A program made the translations under genes and the position numbers. From assembly GCA_031553005.1 (NCBI GenBank), contig JAVBMA010000008.1, forward strand, positions 1-64,000: DNA of 64,000 nt, in the 5' to 3' direction. The notes beneath the pieces were generated by a model. The model had not been told where the DNA came from. It searched no databases and was given only the letters and a program-made list of their open reading frames with translations. Source of the stretch: RGIG9379 sp031553005 (GTDB lineage: Bacteria > Bacteroidota > Bacteroidia > Bacteroidales > Paludibacteraceae). This document shows, piece after piece, positions 26,081 to 34,770 of the stretch; the first letter of the stretch is position 1; every line of letters begins with the position of its first letter.

Positions 26081-26775
26081 CTATACTTCTGAGAATAATC
26101 CTCCTTGGTTTCAATATCGTGAGAAAATAACAAGTATAAAGATAAAAGGAGTATCAACTATTGGAGATTATGCTTTTAATAACTGTTATCTTACCACTTA
26201 TGTCGAAATACCAAATTCAGTAATACAGTTCATTTCAAAGTTTACGCATAACAACTCTAACTCTTCCCCCCAATTTAATAAGTATTGGACGTACCGCTTT
26301 TAATGCTTGTTTTTCACTAATAACCATTGAGATTCCCGCAAGCGTAACAACTATTGAAGACTTTGCTTTTGCACACTGTTTGGCAAAGAAAAAAATAATT
26401 ATTAATTGGGAAACACCATTAGTTATCAATGGCCCAATTTTTGATATGATTTCGGGATGCGAACTCCTTGTTCCGGCAGGCACAAAAGAACTTTACGAAA
26501 AAGCCGTTGTTTGGAAAGATTTCCAAATAATAGAACAAATTGCCACTTCTCAGATTGACTCAAAAGAAAAATCGCCCATTAATATATATACCGTTAACAA
26601 CACAATATTCATAGAGAATGTAAAAAGTGAAAATATTACAATATACAACGCGCGAGGACAACTGATTACAAGTATAAGAAATACAAACAGAATAATGCAA
26701 ATAAATGTACCACAAGCAGGCGTTTACCTTGTTTGGATAGACGAAAAGGTTTGGAAAATAGCAGTTACGAATTAA
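25929..26775 (+). pseudogene. frameshifted BspA-like leucine-rich-repeat gene
   Basis: The first 124 codons (signal peptide identical to the preceding gene, NENIAWTLDSEGTLMINGEG, LRR units) run in one frame and stop at 26303. The continuing LRR sequence (ITTLTLPPNLISIGRTAFNA, LITIEIPASVTTIEDFAFAH, CELLVPAGTKELYEKAVVWK) is in the +1 frame, which is open from 26224 to 26775. A single indel between 26224 and about 26260 would join them into a protein of about 280 residues. The C-terminus here is different: KSENITIYNARGQLITSIRN to VPQAGVYLVWIDE, a typical type IX secretion (Por) C-terminal domain. A sequencing error or phase-type control cannot be excluded. Confidence 0.72.
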
Positions 26776-26889
26776 CAGTAAAGAAGACAGACAAATAAAC
26801 AGCCGATAACATACTATTTTTTGCATGAATAGAGGTGGAAACTGACAACAAATAAAAAATAAAATCAACAACAAAGATAGACTAAAAAC

Positions 26890-28470
26890 ATGAAAACAAT
26901 TCCAAGACTTATTTTTACAATAGCATTCACAATACTTGCGTGTGGATTATCAACCGCACAAACAACAAAAATCAAGAGTCAGTGGCAAACCGAAAAGGAT
27001 AAAAATTTTTCAAAATCATCTTTTTTCGAGCATTTTCTTGGTCAAGATGAAGACAACTATTATATACTACTTCAAAAAACACGTAATACTACCTACTCGA
27101 ATAGAGAGTACGAAATTGCGAAATACGACAAAAAAACACTTTCGCTAAAAGAACAGAAGAAAATTGATATGGACGTGGCTCTTGTTGAGAAAGTTCGTAA
27201 TATAGCAGGAGAAACGTATGCTTATATTTGGGAAAATCCTCCGACTTCTCGCCTTAATTATATGAGCCGTTATAACAATAAAAAACACGGTTTCTATAAA
27301 TTTAATACGGAAAAAATGGAGTTTGAACTTTTACCCGGTCGAATAGATTTTTTGCCTTATGATTGGCCGTGTGAATACTTCCTATCGCCGGATAGTTCCA
27401 AAATCCTATTCGTATACAACAAAATGTCAAAAAAAGAAAACTTACACCGCCTTGTTTTGGTTGATAATAAGATGAATAAGATATGGGAAAAAGAGATAAA
27501 TCTCCCTTTTAATTATTTTATTCTGAACGATGGGTTTGGCGATAGTTTCCTGACAAATACAACTATTGCGTTGGATAATGCCGGTGCGGTTTATTTTGCA
27601 GATCGTATTTATTCTTCAAATACGGATTATAATTACCATATTTTGAAATATGAGGGAGGAAAATTTTCGCAAGATTTCAAATTGACAATGAACGGATTAA
27701 AATACAATAATTGCCAAGTAAATTTGGATAAAAACGATAATTTATTTGCTATTGGTTTTTATTCCGAAAACGAAAAAAAAATAGGAGGATACTATTTTAC
27801 ATTGGATAAAAATTTAACCCAAGCGAAAAATCTTTACTTCAAAGAGATGAAACTTGAACAATTGTATCTGACAAATCCAAAAGAAACGAAAAAGAAAAGT
27901 GTGGGCGAGATTTTAGAAGAATTTGCTTTTTACCCGGCAGAGTATAGTGCAAACGGCGATATAATAATAGGAGCAGAAGGCTCTGCCAGACCATCGAAAA
28001 CTGAAACACCTCAAAAAGCAGCTAATGGAGGAAACAAAACAGAACGTATTCGTAAGGGTAATACCGATACTTACGTTTTCAGAATAAACCCCGAAAACGG
28101 TATAAGTTGGTTAAAACGAGTGCCCAAAAAACAAGAAATTGCAATAGATTATTCCGGTTCGAATAAAGAAGGTTGCAAATTCTTTGTGGAAAATGACAAT
28201 GTTGTTCTGCTTTTTAACGATCATCCTAAAAATATCGATTTAGATGAAAATGCGACTAATGTATTGTTGGCTTGGAATCTCAATGTCAAACCAATGATTG
28301 TAACCATTGACGCATACGGCAAACAAAAACGGCAACTTCTCAGTGTACCTGACAAGTTTATTTTAATCCCACAAATATCAAATGGTTATTTTGTTGCCAA
28401 TAACAAAATACTTATTTCAGCTCGCTATAAAAATGATGCCAAAATAGGAATTATAACGGTAGGAGAATAA
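26890..28470 (+). CDS. secreted protein of unknown function
   Basis: 526 residues. N-terminal signal peptide (PRLIFTIAFTILACGLSTAQ). The body has repeated motifs like those of a beta-propeller or 6-bladed NHL-like protein: DEDNYYILLQKTR, YEIAKYDKKTLSLKEQKKID, LSPDSSKILFVYNKMSKKEN, LDNAGAVYFADRIYSSNTDY and YSANGDIIIGAEG. A charged low-complexity linker with Lys and Pro lies about 375-400. I recognise no named family. The propeller reading is inference from strand periodicity. It lies in the same-strand accessory block between LRR genes and a FISUMP protein, with 114 bases upstream and 85 downstream. Confidence 0.65.
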   Translation: MKTIPRLIFTIAFTILACGLSTAQTTKIKSQWQTEKDKNFSKSSFFEHFLGQDEDNYYILLQKTRNTTYSNREYEIAKYDKKTLSLKEQKKIDMDVALVEKVRNIAGETYAYIWENPPTSRLNYMSRYNNKKHGFYKFNTEKMEFELLPGRIDFLPYDWPCEYFLSPDSSKILFVYNKMSKKENLHRLVLVDNKMNKIWEKEINLPFNYFILNDGFGDSFLTNTTIALDNAGAVYFADRIYSSNTDYNYHILKYEGGKFSQDFKLTMNGLKYNNCQVNLDKNDNLFAIGFYSENEKKIGGYYFTLDKNLTQAKNLYFKEMKLEQLYLTNPKETKKKSVGEILEEFAFYPAEYSANGDIIIGAEGSARPSKTETPQKAANGGNKTERIRKGNTDTYVFRINPENGISWLKRVPKKQEIAIDYSGSNKEGCKFFVENDNVVLLFNDHPKNIDLDENATNVLLAWNLNVKPMIVTIDAYGKQKRQLLSVPDKFILIPQISNGYFVANNKILISARYKNDAKIGIITVGE

Positions 28471-28555
28471 TTGCAATACAAAAGAGAAACAGTGATAGCG
28501 AAAACCTGAAAAAAGAGAGAAAACGAACTAATTTTAATTATTAAAAAAATCACAA

Positions 28556-29308
28556 ATGAGCAATCTTAAATTTTCACTCACATTAGGCTTATTTGCCATA
28601 ATGTTCAGTTCTTATGGCCAAGAAATATCTGATTCAACGTCAACAAATCCAAATGAACCACTGGCTTACGACAAAGGTGTAGTAATTAACGGTGTAAAAT
28701 GGGCAACCCGAAATGTGGACAAACCCGGTACTTTTGCAACTAAACCCGAAGATTCAGGGATGTTCTATCAATGGAACAAAAACATAGGTTGGTGTGCTGA
28801 ATCGCCAATTACTGCATCAGACGGAACAACTAAATGGGATAAATTCTGGGAGTGGACGAAAGGAGGAAAACGCGTAAAAGAAGGAACATGGACAGGTGGT
28901 GATATGACTACTTGGGAAAGAAGTAATCAACCCTGTCCGAAAGGATGGCGTTTACCCACAAGCGAGGAACTAAAAACACTCGCCAAAGCAAAAGGTAAAT
29001 TTACAGAATTGAATGGAGTGAAAGGATACACATTCGGCAGCGGTTCCAATTCAATTTTCATACCGGCAGCAGGTTTCATTTCTCAAAGTACCTCAGGAAG
29101 TTTTAAAAATAAAACTACTACAATTTATAATTTTAGTAGGAATGTAGAAGGCTATATTTGGAGTGACACAAAGTATAAGTACGAATCACCGAGCGAAGGA
29201 CATACTGCGAATACGTTGTTTTTTGACAAATATAACGTTATGGTAAACATAAAAAACAATAGAAGTCCGATTGATTTAGGATTATCATGTCGTTGCGTTG
29301 CTGAATAA
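28556..29308 (+). CDS. FISUMP-domain secreted protein
   Basis: 250 residues with an N-terminal signal peptide (LKFSLTLGLFAIMFSSYGQE). The domain matches the Fibrobacter succinogenes major paralogous domain (PF09603 type): VVINGVKWATRNVDKPGTFA, GMFYQWNKNIGW, a Trp-rich stretch DKFWEWTKGG, then NQPCPKGWRLPTSEEL, FIPAAGFIS and a final DLGLSCRCVAE. These domains have a C-type-lectin-like/FGE-like appearance and are common in secreted Bacteroidota and Fibrobacter proteins; function is unknown, perhaps binding of surface ligands. The last bases of the gene precede the next ATG by only 10 nt, so an operon is likely. Confidence 0.82.
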   Translation: MSNLKFSLTLGLFAIMFSSYGQEISDSTSTNPNEPLAYDKGVVINGVKWATRNVDKPGTFATKPEDSGMFYQWNKNIGWCAESPITASDGTTKWDKFWEWTKGGKRVKEGTWTGGDMTTWERSNQPCPKGWRLPTSEELKTLAKAKGKFTELNGVKGYTFGSGSNSIFIPAAGFISQSTSGSFKNKTTTIYNFSRNVEGYIWSDTKYKYESPSEGHTANTLFFDKYNVMVNIKNNRSPIDLGLSCRCVAE

Positions 29309-29318
29309 TTCAATAGAA

Positions 29319-29957
29319 ATGATGAACAAGTTTAATTTATTTTTGATAGGGTTGATGGGGATTTTATCCCTATCAACCTCGTATGCCCAACGTGTGGGCG
29401 GTGGGGTGGAAATATCATATATTCGTCCAAATCCCAAACAAGAATTTGGTTTTATGTTAAAACAAGCACCGGGATTTGCAATTACAACTCGTAGTGACAA
29501 TGAATATCGTTTACGTTGGGGCGTTTCTTTCGGCTATGTACCATTTACAACAACAATGGACGTATTCCCCACTTTTGCATACGAAACCGGAGATAATAAA
29601 GAGATTTATTACCAAGGAGAAGAATCATTAAAAAATAATCGCTATCATTATTTTTATGGGGCAGGAATCGGCGAATTTAAAATTTTGAAAACACCTTTTA
29701 GTCCGATAGTCGGATTGGATTTCAGAATTAATTTTTCAACTTATACATACACTTCATATTTCCTCGAAAATCCTTACTCAGGCAGTATTGAAGATTCGAA
29801 CAATGATATTTCCATATCGTTTGTTCCCAAAGCAGGCGTAGTCTATGACCTCAAAGATTTTTCTTTTTTACTTACCGCCGGCTATAATTGGGACATTACT
29901 CCACAAAATATGTATCCCTATACGACAGTTTCTTTTAGTGTAATTTATTACTTTTAA
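29319..29957 (+). CDS. outer membrane beta-barrel-like protein
   Basis: 212 residues from ATG 29319 (or 29322), immediately after the FISUMP gene; earlier in-frame codons overlap that gene and were rejected. Signal peptide (FNLFLIGLMGILSLSTSYA) is followed by amphipathic strands: GGGVEISYIRPNPKQEFGFM, LRWGVSFGYVPFTTTMDVFP, RYHYFYGAGIGEFKIL, SFVPKAGVVYDLKDFSFLLT and a terminal TTVSFSVIYYF ending in Phe. This fits a small outer-membrane barrel. The next gene starts 5 bases after its stop, so the three genes 28556-30757 look like one operon encoding surface components. Confidence 0.72.
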   Translation: MMNKFNLFLIGLMGILSLSTSYAQRVGGGVEISYIRPNPKQEFGFMLKQAPGFAITTRSDNEYRLRWGVSFGYVPFTTTMDVFPTFAYETGDNKEIYYQGEESLKNNRYHYFYGAGIGEFKILKTPFSPIVGLDFRINFSTYTYTSYFLENPYSGSIEDSNNDISISFVPKAGVVYDLKDFSFLLTAGYNWDITPQNMYPYTTVSFSVIYYF

Positions 29958-29962
29958 TAACA

Positions 29963-30757
29963 ATGAGATATATTATTTTCTTTTTGACTACAGCACTATT
30001 TTTAACGAGTTGCAACGACGATAAATATCTTCGATTGCCCTCTGTAGAAACTTCGTTCGTAGAAGTTTCGGGAACAGATGTTATTCTTTCCGGAAAAGTT
30101 ATAGATGACGGTAATGCCGGAATATGGACACTCGGTTTTTGTTACGACCAAGACCAAGCCCCGTCAACAATTAAAAAAAATCAAACTTTGGTTGATTGGA
30201 TGTACGAAGATGGCACATTTGGAGCAACTATACAAAGATTGAAACAAGATTCAACCTATTATTTCAAGGCGTTTATAGTTACAGATTTAGGATATGCTAC
30301 AGGCGAAGTTATAGAATATACCGTACCTCGTTTTGAAGCTCCGGAATCACCTTGTGAAAACAAATTAATCACGAATCGAGTCACAGATGACGGACGGAAT
30401 TATACGGTTACAGCTTACCAATCCGCAAAATTCGAAACGTATGATATTTTTGTAAATTGCGGCCCTTGGAATCCCGACATCAAAATTTCTTTCAGAGAAA
30501 AACCGATAACAGGAATTTACAAAACAGTTGATAGAATTGAGCGTTACGGGGCAACTAACGATATATCAATAAATATCAGTAAAACAATTGGTTATAGCAC
30601 TCCAACTATGCCTATCAATTCGGGGCAATCTGTCTATCTAAATTGTATAGATGAGAATAAAATTGTAATATCTTTTTGCGATTTAGCCTATCCTATGCAA
30701 GTAAACAATACGAATTATGATGTCACATTGAGCGGAAAGATTGAACTTGAAAATTAG
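29963..30757 (+). CDS. lipoprotein with fibronectin-III-like domain
   Basis: 264 residues. Signal peptide with lipobox LTSC (Cys at residue 17) predicts a lipid-anchored, probably surface or outer-membrane, protein. Residues about 28-110 (VEVSGTDVILSGKVIDDGNA, STYYFKAFIVTDLGYATGEV) match the FnIII-like repeat common in Bacteroidota lipoproteins (pattern T-x-Y-x-x-[RK]-A-[FY]-[AIV]-x-[TN]). The C-terminal half is unassigned. It starts 5 bases after the barrel gene stop; the pair may work together at the cell surface. Unknown function. Confidence 0.72.
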   Translation: MRYIIFFLTTALFLTSCNDDKYLRLPSVETSFVEVSGTDVILSGKVIDDGNAGIWTLGFCYDQDQAPSTIKKNQTLVDWMYEDGTFGATIQRLKQDSTYYFKAFIVTDLGYATGEVIEYTVPRFEAPESPCENKLITNRVTDDGRNYTVTAYQSAKFETYDIFVNCGPWNPDIKISFREKPITGIYKTVDRIERYGATNDISINISKTIGYSTPTMPINSGQSVYLNCIDENKIVISFCDLAYPMQVNNTNYDVTLSGKIELEN

Positions 30758-30804
30758 AAAATAAAGCCAAGCAAAATAGCACCTCCGTTAAAAGAAAAAA
30801 AAAT

Positions 30805-30958
30805 GAGGCTGTCTCAAAAGCCTATATTCTTTACAACAAAGGACACAAAGTAAATTCACAAAGAACACAATATACTGATAATCAACCAACATACTTTGTA
30901 TCCCTTAGTGTAAAACTTTGTGTCCTTTGTGGTAGAAAGACTTTTTGGACAGCTTCTT
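30805..30958. mobile_element. MITE-like element with IS-end-like termini
   Basis: Left end GAGGCTGTCTCAAAAGCC and right end (reverse complement) AAGAAGCTGTCCAAAAAGTC are related, and both continue into CAAAGGACACAAAGT words facing each other, giving imperfect inverted arms of about 47 bases. There is no coding capacity. It occupies half of the 302-base gap 30758-31059. Confidence 0.5.
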
Positions 30959-31059
30959 ATAACCTTTATACTACGGAGAACAGAAATGAATTTACCGTTA
31001 AAATAGATTCTTCTATTATAAGAAAACTACTTTATAGAAAGTATAGAACTCGTTATTTC

Positions 31060-31905
31060 TTAGCCCCCAATAACTTCATACAGCCATTTTATCTCTTCCG
31101 GCCATTTGGTTTCATCCGGCGTTTCGAGAATCAACGGAATATTGTCGAACCTTTCATCCTGCATAATCCATGCAAACGGATCAAAGCCAAGAACTCCGGA
31201 GCCAAGGACTTCATGCCTGTCCACACGCGAACCTACTCCTTTTTTAGAATCGTTCAGGTGCATCCCTTTCAAATAATGAAAGCCGATAATCTGAGCAAAC
31301 GACTCAAAAGTTTTAACAAAACTATCTTTCTCCAACAGATCATACCCAGAGGTAAGCGCATGACAAGTATCTATACAAACGCCAACGCGGCTTTTGTCTT
31401 CCACCAAATCAATAATAAACTTCAACTCTTCAAACTTATTTCCCACATTACTCCCCTGCCCTGCCGTATTTTCAATAACGGCACAAACATTTGCGGTCTT
31501 GCTTAATGTGATATTTATTGATTCTGCAATACGCTTAAGACACTGTTCGGTACTTATCTCTTTCAGTGAGCTGCCGGGGTGAAAATTAAGAAGTTGCAAT
31601 CCCAATTGTTCGCAACGCTGCATTTCATCAAGAAAGGCTGCACGCGATTTTTCAAGACCATCTTTATTAGGATGTCCCAAATTAATCAGATAACTATCAT
31701 GCGGAAGGATATATTCGGGTAAGAAACCATGTGTTTCACAATTCATTTTAAACTTGCCAATACTTTCGCGCGAAAGCGGCGCAGCGTTCCACTGTCTCTG
31801 GTTTTTAGTAAATAAGGCGAATGCTTTTGCTCCTATCCGGGCTGCATTCAACGGTGCATTTTCGACTCCTCCGGATGCACTTACATGAGCTCCAATATAT
31901 TTCAT
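31060..31905 (-). CDS. nfo: endonuclease IV (AP endonuclease)
   Basis: 281 residues, normal length. Endonuclease IV cuts 5' to abasic sites and oxidised bases, using three metal ions in a TIM barrel. Motifs: MKYIGAHVSASGGVENAPLN at the start, LPHDSYLINLGHP, LLNFHPGSSLKE, ENTAGQGSNVG, RVGVCIDTCHALTSGYDL, HLNDSKKGVGSRVDRHEVLG and IPLILETPD, supplying the His, Glu and Asp metal ligands. It is the last gene of a same-strand run PerR-like regulator, rubrerythrin, nfo, separated from the rubrerythrin gene by 128 bases that include a word repeat. An oxidative-damage regulon is likely. Confidence 0.96.
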   Translation of the reverse strand: MKYIGAHVSASGGVENAPLNAARIGAKAFALFTKNQRQWNAAPLSRESIGKFKMNCETHGFLPEYILPHDSYLINLGHPNKDGLEKSRAAFLDEMQRCEQLGLQLLNFHPGSSLKEISTEQCLKRIAESINITLSKTANVCAVIENTAGQGSNVGNKFEELKFIIDLVEDKSRVGVCIDTCHALTSGYDLLEKDSFVKTFESFAQIIGFHYLKGMHLNDSKKGVGSRVDRHEVLGSGVLGFDPFAWIMQDERFDNIPLILETPDETKWPEEIKWLYEVIGG

Positions 31906-32013
31906 TATTTCTATTTTTACGGCAAGTTACATTTTTTGAATCAATTTCTCCCTCTTCAAAAAAATAAAAAAGGTGCGAAAGAAATAAAAATCTCCCCCTC
32001 GCACCCTCTCCCT

Positions 32014-32040
32014 TACTTTTCACCTTTCACCTTTCACCTC
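32014..32040 (-). repeat. period-7 word repeat at the rubrerythrin stop
   Basis: Minus strand AAGAGGTGAAAGGTGAAAGG: the first word contains the TGA stop of the rubrerythrin gene (32034-32036), so the gene ends inside the repeat. Confidence 0.65.
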
Positions 32041-32585
32041 TTAAAATACCGGTTGTACAACCCCTGAAAGCCCTGACCATGTCTCGCCTCATCCTTAGCC
32101 ATTTCATGAACAGTATCGTGAATTGCATCCAGATTCAATTCCTTTGCACGTTTGGCAATGCGCATTTTATCGGCACAAGCGCCGGATTCGGCATTCATAC
32201 GTTTTTCCAAATTGGTCTTGGTATCCCAAACAACCTCGCCAAGCAATTCGGCAAATTTAGCAGCATGTTCGGCCTCTTCGATTGCATAACGTTTATATGC
32301 CTCGGCAATTTCAGGATAACCTTCACGGTCTGCCTGACGGCTCATAGCCAGATACATACCTACTTCGGTGCATTCACCCATAAAATGAGCGTTCAAGTCC
32401 CTGATCATCTCCTCGTCGCAATCTTTTGCAACTCCGATTACATGCTCGGTAACAAATGATAAAGACTGTGTTTCGTCCAGTTCTTTAAACTTGCTTGCCG
32501 GAACTTTACATTGAGGACATCTTTCTGGTGCTTCTTCTCCTTCGTGAACATAGCCACATACTGTGCAAATAAATTTCTTTTTCAT
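32034..32585 (-). CDS. rbr: reverse rubrerythrin-type peroxidase
   Basis: 183 residues. A rubredoxin-like Fe(SCys)4 domain comes first (FICTVCGYVHEGEEAPERCP then QCKVP), followed by a ferritin-like di-iron helical domain (DEEMIRDLNAHFMGECTEVG, IAEAYKRYAIEEAEHAAKFA, KDEARHGQGFQGLY) with the E-x-x-H ligands. The N-terminal rubredoxin places it in the reverse-rubrerythrin group, which reduces H2O2 (and O2) to water in anaerobes. The PerR-like regulator gene lies 82 bases upstream in the same direction. The stop codon TGA belongs to a word repeat. Confidence 0.92.
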   Translation of the reverse strand: MKKKFICTVCGYVHEGEEAPERCPQCKVPASKFKELDETQSLSFVTEHVIGVAKDCDEEMIRDLNAHFMGECTEVGMYLAMSRQADREGYPEIAEAYKRYAIEEAEHAAKFAELLGEVVWDTKTNLEKRMNAESGACADKMRIAKRAKELNLDAIHDTVHEMAKDEARHGQGFQGLYNRYFKR

Positions 32586-32667
32586 GATTGTTTTTAATTA
32601 AAAAAATAATTATTTATGTGTTTAACTTATGCAGGATTAATGAATAAAAAGTGTTTGAGAAGTTCTC

Positions 32668-33114
32668 TTAACCAATAGCATTTCCTGTCTTGCGTTCTTT
32701 GTCTTCCTTACATTTTTTGCAATAACCTTTATAATAAACATGAGTCTCGGTAATTGTCAGTTCTCCGATATTTTCGACTGTTATTGCATCCAACTGTTCC
32801 ATTTCAATATCATAAATACACCCGCATCCCAAACAGATAAAATGTGCATGTGGAGAGACATCTCCATCAAACCGGGCATTTTTTTCCTCTATATTAATAC
32901 ATGTAACCGCCCCCTGTTCCATAAACAATTTTAAGGTATTGTAAACCGTCGTTTTTGATAAGGTTGGTATGGAAGGCGACAATGCATTAAAAATTTCTTC
33001 GACCGTAGGATGTGTTTTATGACTCCTCAAATAATCCATTATAGCTATCCGCTGAACAGAAGGCTTAATATCATATTCCATCAAATATTTATCAGTTGTC
33101 ATTTTGAATATCAT
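32668..33114 (-). CDS. Fur-family regulator, PerR-like
   Basis: 148 residues from 33114; an ATG at 33102 (MTTDKYLMEYDIKPSVQRIA) is equally likely. A winged helix (HPTVEEIFNALSPSIPTLSK then TTVYNTLKLF) is followed by the metal-binding domain with HAHFICLGCGC (regulatory His and structural Cys) and YYKGYCKKCKED (second Cys pair), the C4 zinc site. Length and motif spacing match Fur/PerR. Its position upstream of rubrerythrin and nfo, plus an operator-like palindrome at its own start, argues for PerR-type peroxide sensing with autoregulation. Iron- or zinc-type sensing cannot be excluded from sequence alone. Confidence 0.85.
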   Translation of the reverse strand: MIFKMTTDKYLMEYDIKPSVQRIAIMDYLRSHKTHPTVEEIFNALSPSIPTLSKTTVYNTLKLFMEQGAVTCINIEEKNARFDGDVSPHAHFICLGCGCIYDIEMEQLDAITVENIGELTITETHVYYKGYCKKCKEDKERKTGNAIG

Positions 33115-33115
33115 T

Positions 33116-33128
33116 TGTAATTATTACA
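33116..33128. promoter_or_regulatory. putative PerR/Fur operator
   Basis: TGTAAT-T-ATTACA, a perfect 6-1-6 palindrome resembling the PerR box, directly at the regulator gene start. A related half-site ATTACAAA follows near 33150. Confidence 0.5.
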
Positions 33129-33439
33129 CAATTGAAATCATTACAAATATGAGAAGTTATTTTAATCACTGCAAATTCTTGTTTATACTTTTTTGCTAAA
33201 AAATTATAAAATAATCCAACTTTACAATATAATCAATTATGAATTAAAGATTTATCACAAAAAAAGAATCTGATTTAGGAGGAAATTTATTTATTTGAAA
33301 CGAATCAATAAGGTTTGAACAAATCTTCCTATTTAAATTTGTATTTTTGCTTTCCGGATTTCGAAGATTCGCAATTCATTTCATATCTCATTACATTTCA
33401 AATATTTAAAAAATATTCATTTTGCATTCAACTATACCC
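33129..33439. other. divergent regulatory gap, PerR-like gene / nspC
   Basis: About 310 AT-rich bases. GTATTTTTGC near 33340 matches a -7 box for nspC. No other structure was recognised beyond the operator-like half-site. Confidence 0.4.
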
Positions 33440-34579
33440 ATGATAGATTATTCAAAAATACCTTCTCCTTGCTATGTCGTAGACGAAGTCCGTTTACGCA
33501 AAAATTTAGAATTAATCCGCTCTGTAAAAGAACGCTCAGGAGCTGAGATCATTATGGCATTCAAGGCTTTTGCCTTATGGAAAGTCTTTCCAATCGTAAA
33601 AGAATACATTCCCTGTTCTACGGCAAGCTCGCTTAGCGAAGCCCGATTGGCATTCGAAGAGATGGGAAAACCTGCCCATACATACGCTCCGGCATATACT
33701 GATAAAGAGTTCCCGGAAATTGCCGGATACAGCAGCCATATTACATTCAACTCACTGAATCAGTTTCATCACTTCCAACCTGTCCTGAAAAAACTGAATA
33801 AAGATATTTCCTGCGGATTAAGAATAAATCCGGAATTTTCGGATGTCGAAACCGATTTATATAATCCTTGTGCCCCGGGATCCCGTCTGGGTATTATCTC
33901 CGGTTTACTCGGAGAAGCCCTTCCTCAAGGTGTGGAAGGATTACATTTTCATACATTATGCGAATCCTCTGCATCCGATCTGGAAAGGACACTGGCTGAG
34001 GTTGAATCCAAATTCGGAAAATATTTTCCACAAATCAAATGGATTAACATGGGCGGAGGGCATTTGATGACCCGTAAGGATTACGATGTCGAACATCTTA
34101 TCTCTTTATTACGCGCTTTCAAATCCCGCTATCCATGGTTGCAAGTGATATTGGAACCGGGCAGCGCTTTTGCCTGGCAGACCGGTGAACTGGTGTCAAC
34201 CGTTACGGATATTGTAGAAAATAAAGGCATCAAAACAGCTATTCTGGATGTTTCCTTTGCATGTCACATGCCCGATTGCCTCGAAATGCCTTATAAACCT
34301 GCAATATTAGGAGCTAAAGACGAAACTGAAGGTAAGCCGACCTACCGCATGGGTGGCAATAGTTGCCTTTCCGGCGACTTTTACGGAAACTGGTCTTTCG
34401 ACAAAGAGCTACAAATAGGCGACCGGATCGTATTTCTTGACATGATACACTATACAATAGTAAAAACAACCATGTTTAACGGAATATCGCATCCGTCAAT
34501 TGCCCTTTGGACTAAAGAGGGGAAATTAAAGATGCTGAGGGAATTTGGGTATGAGGATTATAAGATGAGGATGAGCTGA
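33440..34579 (+). CDS. nspC: carboxynorspermidine decarboxylase
   Basis: 379 residues from the ATG at 33440 (MIDYSKIPSPCYVVDEVRLR); an upstream in-frame TTG is less likely. It is a PLP enzyme of the alanine-racemase-fold family: the PLP lysine is K42 in IIMAFKAFALWK, with HFHTLCE, INMGGGHLMTR and ILEPGSAFAW for phosphate binding, and VSFACHMPDCLEMPY plus GNSCLSGDFYG in the C-terminal barrel holding the catalytic Cys/Asp. It decarboxylates carboxy(nor)spermidine, the last step of the alternative spermidine pathway of Bacteroidota. The partner dehydrogenase gene is not next to it. The TGA stop lies in a word repeat. Confidence 0.95.
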   Translation: MIDYSKIPSPCYVVDEVRLRKNLELIRSVKERSGAEIIMAFKAFALWKVFPIVKEYIPCSTASSLSEARLAFEEMGKPAHTYAPAYTDKEFPEIAGYSSHITFNSLNQFHHFQPVLKKLNKDISCGLRINPEFSDVETDLYNPCAPGSRLGIISGLLGEALPQGVEGLHFHTLCESSASDLERTLAEVESKFGKYFPQIKWINMGGGHLMTRKDYDVEHLISLLRAFKSRYPWLQVILEPGSAFAWQTGELVSTVTDIVENKGIKTAILDVSFACHMPDCLEMPYKPAILGAKDETEGKPTYRMGGNSCLSGDFYGNWSFDKELQIGDRIVFLDMIHYTIVKTTMFNGISHPSIALWTKEGKLKMLREFGYEDYKMRMS

Positions 34580-34600
34580 AAGGTGAAAAGGGAAAGGTTG
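34574..34600 (+). repeat. period-7 word repeat at the nspC stop
   Basis: GAGCTGAAAGGTGAAAAGGG: the TGA stop of nspC is part of the first word. Confidence 0.6.
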
Positions 34601-34621
34601 TAATTCTTTTTTCAAAACTAT

Positions 34622-34652
34622 TTTGGTGAAAAAGAAAAATAACTATATTTGC
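34622..34652 (+). promoter_or_regulatory. promoter of tRNA-Gly/tRNA-Leu
   Basis: TTTG at 34622-34625 and TATATTTGC at 34644-34652, 18 bases apart, just before tRNA-Gly. Confidence 0.6.
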
Positions 34653-34663
34653 ACGGTGAAAAT

Positions 34664-34739
34664 GCGGAAGTAGCTCAGTTGGTAGAGCATAACCTTGCCA
34701 AGGTTAGGGTCGCGGGTTCGAATCCCGTCTTCCGCTCCA
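34664..34739 (+). tRNA. tRNA-Gly (GCC)
   Basis: Acceptor GCGGAAG/CTTCCGC, anticodon loop TTGCCAA (anticodon GCC), T loop TTCGAAT, and an encoded CCA end (34737-34739). tRNA-Leu follows 31 bases later, probably in the same transcript. Confidence 0.97.
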
Positions 34740-34770
34740 ATTTGACAGGATATATCTGTCAATTTTTTTT

